Part shown: one piece after another, positions 55,286 to 64,000 of the stretch
How the letters are laid out: each line of letters opens with the position of its first letter
Position numbering within the stretch: position 1 is the first letter of the stretch
Assembly (NCBI RefSeq): GCF_030864355.1
Contig: NC_083397.1
Coordinates: forward strand, 1,798,001 to 1,862,000
Direction of reading: 5' to 3'
DNA length: 64,000 nucleotides
From: Cutaneotrichosporon cavernicola
Lineage: Eukaryota; Basidiomycota; Tremellomycetes; Trichosporonales; Trichosporonaceae
Program-made: the position numbers and the translations under genes
Notes under the pieces: model-generated
Told to the model about the DNA's origin: nothing
Databases searched by the model: none
What the model saw: only the letters and a program-made list of their open reading frames with translations

Positions 55286-55812
55286 TGTGGATGATTTCTA
55301 GATGGGTGTTGAGGTAAGGTATGAAGGAGTGAGAGAAAGGGAGAAAGTGAATGGTCTTGAATGGATCGAGGGGAGTGGGAGGGCGGGTGATCGAGGGGAC
55401 GAGGGCCCGCCCAGTGCTGCGGGGATCGGGTACGAGGGGTGGCACACTGCATGCTATGTGAGGCATGGGAGGCTACGGGAGCAAAAGTGGAGCGGTGCGA
55501 GGCGCTTGGGCCATCACATAACATCCCATGACATGGTACGTGGAATGGGTACAAAAGCAGCCACGTGGATAGGCCGGCCCATGCCAGCCTATTAGAGTCA
55601 CGTGATGATGTAGTTGGATGATAGTGCCGTGACGTAAGCACGTCAAGCTGACTCAATAATAATCTCGCTACTTTCCATCACCCGACACCAGACAATTGCA
55701 AACAACCTCGACTCATCTCAAGTTCGAGACTTTGACAAAAACTAAGCAGCCCACGACGGCACTGTCAACCCCCCGGTTACATTCTCGTCTCTCCACCCCT
55801 CGCCCAGCAATA
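55286..55812. promoter_or_regulatory. Divergent promoter CMD1 / VMS1
   Basis: 527 bp between divergent starts. The sequence near CMD1 is GA-rich on the + strand, which is a CT-rich leader on the transcribed side. A CAATAAT-like AT patch lies near 55653. No specific operator recognised. Confidence 0.45.
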
Positions 55813-57774
55813 ATGGCGTACCAATCCTCCATCCTCAACCGCCCATTGAGCGTATACTCGATCCCACCCCAGCTTCTCGATTCCCTATCCGTTCGCTCGA
55901 TCCAGAGCCAGGAAGAAGAATCAGGCGAGACAGACAACAATGCCGAGGTGCAGTCGTCATCACAGCTTCCCGCAGTGGCGTCGAGCTCGGGGCTCGGGTG
56001 CCAGACATGTCCTGGCGCATCATTCGACTTGCCGGAAGATCAGCGCGCGCACTTCAAGACCGACTGGCACAGGTACAACGCCAAGGCCAAGTTAAACAAC
56101 AGCAAGATAGTAACGGCGGACGAGTTTGACAATGTCGTTGATGGTGCGGGCACGCGGTGGATGTGTGCTGACAGACAGGTGTGTCCAGTATCTCCGGGTC
56201 TGCCTCTGCGTCGTCTGCGTCGTCACAAGATCGTATCACGCGCCTACTGAAGAAGACCAAGGTCGTGGATAAGGAGGATGCCATCGACTCTGATGAGGAG
56301 GCCGAGCTAGCAGACCTGCGCCGCCGCGCACACCTTCGCACGGCCGTGATCTGGTTCCAGGCGAAGAACACTCCGCCAGCACTGGGCGTTGAGCCCGACA
56401 CCCAGATCGGCGTGTACCGTGGCCTGTTCCCCTCGTATGAGACCGCAGGCGACTACCTGAACGAGCTTAAGCGGTTGCAACTCGGCCCACCTGTGCCGGA
56501 GGACGAAGAACGGCGCGTCGCTCTCTTCATGGTCGCTGGTGGCCACTTTGCGGGCATGATCATCAGCCTGCGCCCGCGGGGGAAGAGCGAACGACAGGAC
56601 GTCAAGGGCGCAGGCGATGTGCGCGTTCTCCAGCACAAGACGTTCCACCGCTATACGAGTGAGTTGTTGTGGCTGCTGTCAACTAACACCAGCCCGTCGC
56701 AAGCAGGGCGGTTCGCAGGGCCTGAACGACAATGCCAAGTCGAAGGCCGTGTCCGCCGGTGCCATGCTCCGCCGTTACGGCGAGCAGGCGCTGCAGGAGG
56801 AGATCCGCGAACTTCTGTCCGAGTGGGAGGAGGACCTCGAGATGTGCGAGCGCATCTTCATCCGCGCCAGTACGCACGGCAAGAAGAGCTTTTGGGGCTA
56901 TGACGGCGCAGTGCTCGGCAAGGCCGACCCCCGCATCCGCTCGTTCCCGTTCCCTACCCGGCGTCCAACTCAGGACGAAGTCCTGCGCTGCTGGCACGAG
57001 CTAACGCGCGTCAAGGTGTCGCACCTGACCGCCGAGGCGCTCGCTGCGCAGGACGAGGAGTACATGGCCTCTCTACAGCCGAAGAAGCAGGCCGTGGCAA
57101 AGCCATCGCTGGCACCCGCCCCTGCACCAGCACCAGTACCGAAACTCTCGCCCGAGGAGGAAGCACGCCTGGACCGCGCAAAGCGCCTGGACGACATGGT
57201 GCGCAAGGGCCGGGTCGACGCATTGCGCACCTTTGCGACGCGCTATCCCTCCGAAATCACACCGGCGACATTAGGAGTAGCCGCATCGGTGGGACAGGAG
57301 GACGTTCTCCGCTTCCTTCTTCTTGATTTGAAGTTGGACCCAACCACCCCTCTCGAGGGTGGGAAGTGCGCCTACGATCTGTCCGCGAACAAGAACGTGC
57401 GAAATCTCTTCCGCCGTATCGCCTTTGACCACCCGTCCCTGTGGGACTGGCAGGCAGCGCACGTGCCCTCTGGACTGAGTGTGGAGGCTGAAGCAGAACA
57501 GGGTGCGCGTAAGGCGGAGCGCCGTCGCGGATTACGCGAGAAGATGAAGGAGCGCGAGAAGGCTCGCGCAGAGGTCGAGGCCGAGGAACCAGCACCGCCA
57601 CCACCTCAGCCGTTCGCGTCGCTCGGCGTACCTCCACCCTCTACGGGCCCGCAAAAGCTTGGCGGGCGGCCTGACGCGTCCTCCGGTCTCGCTGGGCTGA
57701 GTCCGGAAATGCGCGCGCAGATTGAGCGCGAGCGTCGCGCTCGTGCCGCCGAAGCGCGGTTTAAGCAGGCCTAA
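55813..57774 (+). CDS. VMS1: VMS1/ANKZF1 peptidyl-tRNA hydrolase of ribosome quality control
   Basis: Releases nascent chains from stalled 60S ribosomes and recruits Cdc48 to stressed mitochondria. Exons 55813-56143, 56179-56658 and 56693-57774 give 630 aa. In order: a C2H2-type finger (CQTCPGASF...HFKTDWHRYN); the VLRF1 release-factor-like domain with LFMVAGGHFAGMI and the catalytic-loop motif RRKQGGSQGLND, including the key Gln; then RIFIRAS and a leucine/ankyrin-type region (GRVDALRTF...GQEDVLRFLL). A charged helix follows and a C-terminal VIM-like Cdc48-binding segment (RERRARAAEARFKQA). All key elements are intact. Confidence 0.91.
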
Positions 57775-58139
57775 CCGCAGGGAGCAGACTTTCGGCGTGA
57801 TGATTTCACGTGCTCTGTATATCCAGACATTCCCTAGAGGTTTAGATGTCCACAGTTACGATGCGTAGATCGATGTATCATGGTATTGTCCGCTGCGCCC
57901 GCACCACTGTCAAGTCGTTCAATTCTGTGACGGAGAACGCAAGATTTCTTTTCTGGCAACCCCATACCTCATACCCCAATTCCATGATTTTCCAATGTAA
58001 ATTTGCCCCCGCTATTGGAACTAACGTCATGCTCATTGCTGGTTTCAACCATCAACTTTGTCTCCCGAGCAGCTCCATCCAACTCCATCCTTCAATCCTC
58101 AACTCTTCAACCACTCCTCATCCTCAAAATCTCGGCAGC
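57775..58139. other. VMS1 / zinc-knuckle gene spacer
   Basis: Tandem spacer of 365 bp. The CA/CT-rich segment 58050-58135 looks like the leader of the next gene. No other feature seen. Confidence 0.5.
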
Positions 58140-59215
<1,076 letters not shown>

Positions 59216-59349
59216 TCAGCATGTAGCATCACTCCTCCCATCTCTAGCCATCCGAGGCACCGTGCCTGACATGTAAAGACTACATAGATGATGTACATTT
59301 CTGCTCTCTACCAAGAATACAATTATTCTGGATAAGCGCGGCTCCGCCA

Positions 59350-62300
59350 CTAAAACCCACCAGCCCACGCGTCTGGGGGGGTAATGTCTCCGTCAACGTG
59401 TCCGAGATCGACGGTGTGCGCAGCAAGCGCAACCTCGATCGGGAGGGGTGGTGTGACCTCGTCGTAGAACTTGAGGAGCGCGGTACGGTCGGCGCAGAAC
59501 GCCATAAACTCTAGCCGGAGAGCCTTTGCCTGCTCCTGCTTGCTGGTCATGGGGCTGATCCCTTGGTCGCCCTGCACGCTCTGGCTCCGACCGCGGGTAG
59601 GCGCCGAGATGAATGGCCGGTTGTCGACCCACAGGAAGCCCTCCTCCTTGCCCAAGCACTGGACGAGGCCGAGGCCGGACCGATGCACAAACTGCGAGTA
59701 TTCGAACTTTGTCTTGGAGCGGTAGACGTAGTCGGCATCTATATTGTCCGGGTACCGGTCGCTAGCCTCGACGTCGAGCACGAACCCAAACTTCTGAGTG
59801 AGGATCTGGTACTCAAAGTACTGGGCGCATTGTGCTGTTCCCGTCGTATCGGCCAGGCGGAGGTGCAGGTCCGGGTAGATTGGCGGGGAGAGGGCGAGGC
59901 GAATCTGTAACGGGGCACGGAAGGCGCATTTCCCACCTACGTCCTTGATCTGCTCGACGGGTGCTTCAATGAAACGCAGCCCGTACCGCTCCGCCAAAGT
60001 CGAGCACTTGAAGCGCAGGTCGTCGAGCAGGCCGGCGGTCACGCCGAGCCAGTTGAGCTCAAAGTGGAAAGCGTTGCGCGAGTTGTGGATGATGTCGGCG
60101 TGCAGCATTGCCACCTCAGCGCGGTCCGACTTGCGGTGCGGATCGAGGTCGATGACAATGCTCTGGCTCATCTTGACCTTGCGCTTCTTGACCGGCTTGT
60201 CCGTGAGCTTCAGACTCGCACGCGCAACCGGACTCGTGCTTGGTCCGCTGGACGGGTCGGGTGCCGACGTTCGAGACGACACGGGTGTCTTGCCGAACCA
60301 GCTCTTGGACGCGCGCGACTTGGCGTCCTTGTCGTACTGCGAGCTTAAGCGGTAGAAGAACATGGTGTCCTGGAATGTGTGCCTGCCGTTCACGTGCTCG
60401 AACAGACCCTTCTCTAGCAGAGACTGGCCCCACTCGACGGCCTGCTCGCGCGTCTGCACGTCCGAGAACGACGCGATCAGCCACTGGCAGAACTGGTCGC
60501 CTGTGAACGAATCCTCGTGCACCTTGACTGATGTCAGCTGATTTCGGTTCGATGGCTCACATCCCCAGTACCGGTCGCGAATGATTAGCCCGTTGTTGGG
60601 CCTGTTCATCATGTCGGCGAGTGCAGGTAGCGTCATGCCCTCGAGCGTGTGGCCCGTCTCGATCCTCTCCTTGCCCGAGGTTAGCCGGTCAAGCTCTCCG
60701 AGCAGTCCTTCATCGAGGACGCAGGTGGACGGGTCGAACGTCGTTGCCAGCAACCGGAGTGGTGTTGGCTTCTCGTGCGGCCCCTTCCACTGGTACTTGC
60801 CCATGAGCTCGAGCACTTTAACCGCTCCCGTTATGAGGATTTCGCTCGCGTTGTACTCCTCGCCCTGTGAGCCTCTGGGCATTAAGCCGGCGACGCTTGT
60901 CGGTTCGCGCCCTGACGGAATCAGCAAATAACGCGCACGCCAGAAGCGGAGGTTGGACTGCAGTTGCGCCTCCTCGCCAGCGATCAGGCGGTCAAGATAG
61001 TTGAAGTTGAGCTTGGCGTCGATGTTCGGATACCGGAACATGGCGGTCGCCTCCTGGTAACCGCGGTGGTGATACGGCCACACGAGAGCCTTGTATGCGT
61101 GCGGCTTGGTCGAGTGCCGAATCTTGCGCACAAACCGCTGAACCGTCACGCTCTGCTTCTGTGGGTCGAAAGTGAGGCGGTGGATGTGGTTCGACCAGCT
61201 CAGATAGATCGCGCCGTTCGCGTCCTTGAGAACCTCGCTCGCACCGCCAACGCGCAGGCCAGCGGCGGTACTGTCGGTCAACAACAAGTTCTTGAAAGCG
61301 AGGTTGGTTGCGTTCTGCGCCTCGTCCGTGACGACAGTGTTGTGTGGGAGCACGATGAACTGGAAGTTCTGCGAAAGGCGCTGACTCGCCATCTCCCTCA
61401 TCACTGCGAGTGGGAGGTTTACCTGGGCTGCATCCGCACGGATCAGGAACGATACCTGGTCGGGGAAGCACGCAATGTCATAGCTGTGCGCCTCGTAGTA
61501 CGTCGATATTTCCTCCGGCGTTGGCATAAAGTCAGTTGTGAGTGGTAGACATGCCGGCAGAGACAGACTGCGCCATTTGACGACGTGCTGCTTGCCGGTA
61601 GTCATGCGGGGCCGGACGTGCTGCCACCGCCGCGCGTGTCCACCTTCGATGCCGCTGTCGACAAAGCTCTCGCGCGGATTGCACGGGTTAACCGTGCGGT
61701 GCTGACATGTTCGTCCGAATGCCGCATTCGTCTTGTTGCGCCATGAGTCGTCCAGCGACCGACCAAGACGGAGGGAATGTAGCGACCGCGGGATCGAGCG
61801 GGGCATCGACCGTGGGACGGAGCGCGCTATGATGTGCTCGTCGTCGAACAATCGTCCACCGACAGCCGAGAGGATAGGAACCGGCTGCGTCGGGCGTTGC
61901 GGCACGGGCTTCGGCTTGGCCGGCGACGGGCCATTGTATGGACGTTCCCGTGGGACGGCGTCGATAATTGGGAGTGGAGAGCGGACAATCACGGGTGAGA
62001 CAGGGAGGGTCAAGGAGGGGTTCAAGAGAGCTGGAGACGCAGGCAGACTGGTATTTCCCATGTCAATCCGCGAAGCCGAGACGTCCTGTCGCTCGACGGT
62101 CTCGGTAGCCGCCGTTGCCTTGGACGGTGACGCACGCGTGCTGAACGAGCCGAAGAGCCACGTACTTGCAAAGCGGGATGCGAAGGACCCACGACTGCTC
62201 TGGTTTTTGAGCCGCTTCGCTGGTGTACCCTTGGGTGTGGATGCCCCGGAAGGCAGCGAGATGACAGAATGAGAGGGAGACGTGTCAATCGAGGTCATAC

Positions 62301-64000
62301 TTGCGATGCGCATCTGTCGCGCTAGTGGGGTCTGCTCGTTGGAGGAACGGCGGCGGTCAGACCGCGGATCTGACTGAGGCCTCGGGGCGGGCACGGGTGC
62401 GGGACGCCACGGGACGTCCGGCATGTCCTCTCCGGTGATGTCTGGCAATGCGGTATGGGGATAAGGCTCCTCGACTGCAGGCGACAAGCGCTTGGTGAGG
62501 AGTGACTCGCGGGAGTCGCGTGCGATGCGATCACGACTGCCCGTTCTAGAGCCTGTTGGACGAGCGGGTGTCGAGGTCTTGCTGTCGTCGCGGAGCAGCT
62601 TGCTTGACTGGTAGCTAGTTCCGAGGGACGTGCTGACACCAGAGCGCGTGGTGCTCGGCGGCGACAGCGCCTCCTTTCCCCACTCAAGCTTGTTGCTCGT
62701 AAATAGGCTGGCGTCGTACTCGTCGTGCATGGCCCGACGCTCCTCTGCCGTGAGCTCCTTCCGGTCCGCCAAATGCGTCTCGTCCCAGTCGAGCATCGGC
62801 ACAATCACGGTCGTGAGGTTGTGGTCCAGGATACCGAGCATCTGGATCTCGTACATCTTGCAGCGAGGGATGAAACGGTCTCTTCTGAACGGCTTGTCGT
62901 GCGTCTTGCTGTAGTACGAGCAGTACACCCAGAACGCAAGTGAGTAGCATTCAGTCATGTCGCGGTCCGACACGTGCGGCGCGTCGTAGTAGAGCGGGTC
63001 AGGGGTAGCTGGTTTGTTCTTGATCTCGCCGTCGTCGTCCATCGTCCGCTTCGGCCGCTCAGACATGTAACTAAACAGCGGGACCGAGTGCAACGGCATC
63101 TTGGTCATGCACACGAGGTCGAGCGCTATCCCATGGTCGATCATGCGCTCAGTCGTCAAGCGGAGGAGGTTCTTGTCGACCGAGAAATGACCAGTTCCCG
63201 GCGTGAGGATCATGAGTGACAACCCGGTGCGCGACAGGTCGCGGTCGATGTAGTGCTCGTCGTACGGGTTCAGAGCGAGGTTGATGGCCTCGAGGATCGG
63301 CGCCTCGAACGCGTAGCTCCACCACCCGATTACGCGCTTGCACTCGCCGTCGTGACCTTTGCCAGCCATCTGGCCGAGGTTGAACTCGAGGAAGACCTCG
63401 CGTTCGGCACGCTGGATCGCCTTCTTGACATCCGGAAGGGCTGTTAGCCAGTCGGAGCGGCGCTCAAAATCCATCACAACGCGGTAAAAGTCTTTGCACC
63501 ACCGCCCGCGAAAGTCCTTCATCAGGCCGAGGGACGCCTCGTTGTTCTCCATGTACTTGACATCCTCGTCGTCGTAGAACGCGCGGGCAAACAGCACGAG
63601 TGTGACGAGATGTGATGCGCCTATTGCCGTCCACCGCTGGAAGAGCTCGGGAAGGAAGCCTGACGTCAGCTTGGTCAATTAATGCAGCTCACCGTGCAGG
63701 ATCTTCTCGTAGTACTGCTCTCCGTCCTCGTCAAACTCGTAAGTCTCCTGACAGATCGAGATGAAGATGTACGTCTGCGCACTCTTGGACCGGAAGATCG
63801 TCTTGGTCTTGGACGTGACGATGCCGCTCGAGTACCGATGTCGCCCGCGCCAGATACCCTGGATGTCGGCGCGCACCGCACCACCAGCGAGCGTTACCTT
63901 CTCGCCGACGTGCACGGTAGTACTCTCGAGGCTCATGCCAAGGCGCCACATGTCTGCGCGGCCCAAGTACTGGGAGAAGTGGAGTTCGATGAAGTCTATG
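59350..64000 (-). CDS. IML1: IML1/DEPDC5, SEACIT/GATOR1 GAP subunit (5' end outside window)
   Basis: GTPase-activating subunit of SEACIT/GATOR1 that turns off Rag GTPases and TORC1 on amino-acid starvation at the vacuole. The 5' end lies beyond 64000, so this is partial. In order: [16 protein letters not shown] and the N-terminal beta domain; the conserved IML1 region ([67 protein letters not shown] and so on); a Ser/Pro-rich linker; [29 protein letters not shown]; a DEP domain ([15 protein letters not shown]...); and the C-terminal RLALSPPIY region. Intron 60528-60560 (33 nt) is stop-free and in frame. A short intron (about 63662-63693) joins KILHG to FLPEL. Confidence 0.93.

Noticed and set aside
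59898..59940. Intron-like segment GTAGGT...GTTACAG in IML1
   Set aside because: It is 3n and stop-free with splice-like ends, but its translation ([17 protein letters not shown]) matches the conserved family block and there is no CTGAC branch point, so it is coding.

Overview
This window is nuclear DNA from a GC-rich, intron-dense basidiomycete yeast. The best fit is a tremellomycete, probably of the Trichosporon/Cutaneotrichosporon/Apiotrichum kind. The evidence is the gene set (eIF4A-III, SF3a60, fungal separase, NADP-glutamate dehydrogenase, CHORD-CS protein, DUF3445 protein, basidiomycete histidine acid phosphatase with an RHHKRTPYA motif) and many very short introns (about 30-60 nt) with a CTGAC/CTAAC branch point only a few bases from the 3' AG. 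I see no bacterial, organellar, viral or transposon genes, and no tRNA or rRNA gene.

Layout, left to right: lunapark (LNP1, +), separase (ESP1, +), class II fructose-bisphosphate aldolase (FBA1, +), a secreted histidine acid phosphatase (-), linker histone H1 (+), the DEAD-box helicase eIF4A-III/FAL1 (-) divergent from the splicing factor SF3a60/PRP9 (+), the actin-regulatory WD40 protein AIP1 (-), a class II histone deacetylase HDA1 (-) divergent from AP-3 beta (+), GCN20 (-) divergent from histidyl-tRNA synthetase HTS1 (+), a serine racemase/hydroxyaspartate lyase SRY1 (-), a DUF3445 membrane protein (-), an alpha/beta hydrolase (+) followed by a MmgE/PrpD protein (+), a small secreted repeat protein (+), RNase H1 (-), a secreted expansin-like protein (-), NADP-GDH (-), a CHORD-CS co-chaperone (+), a polyol dehydrogenase (-), calmodulin (-) divergent from VMS1 (+), an RS-rich zinc-knuckle protein (+), and the 3' part of IML1/DEPDC5 (-), which runs off the right edge.

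The genes are mostly unrelated housekeeping functions, so this is core chromosome rather than an accessory island. The unusual content is in gene architecture. FAL1 and calmodulin contain micro-exons of 6-12 nt. The calmodulin stop codon appears to sit alone in a last exon. RNase H1 appears to have a mitochondrial leader exon and an internal start codon split by an intron. HTS1 has two in-frame starts typical of dual targeting. LNP1, GDH1 and IML1 contain stop-free introns whose length is a multiple of three and which pass easily for coding sequence. For fourteen multi-exon genes I summed the exon lengths and each total is an exact multiple of three, which supports the models. Exon boundaries are read by eye and have no transcript support.
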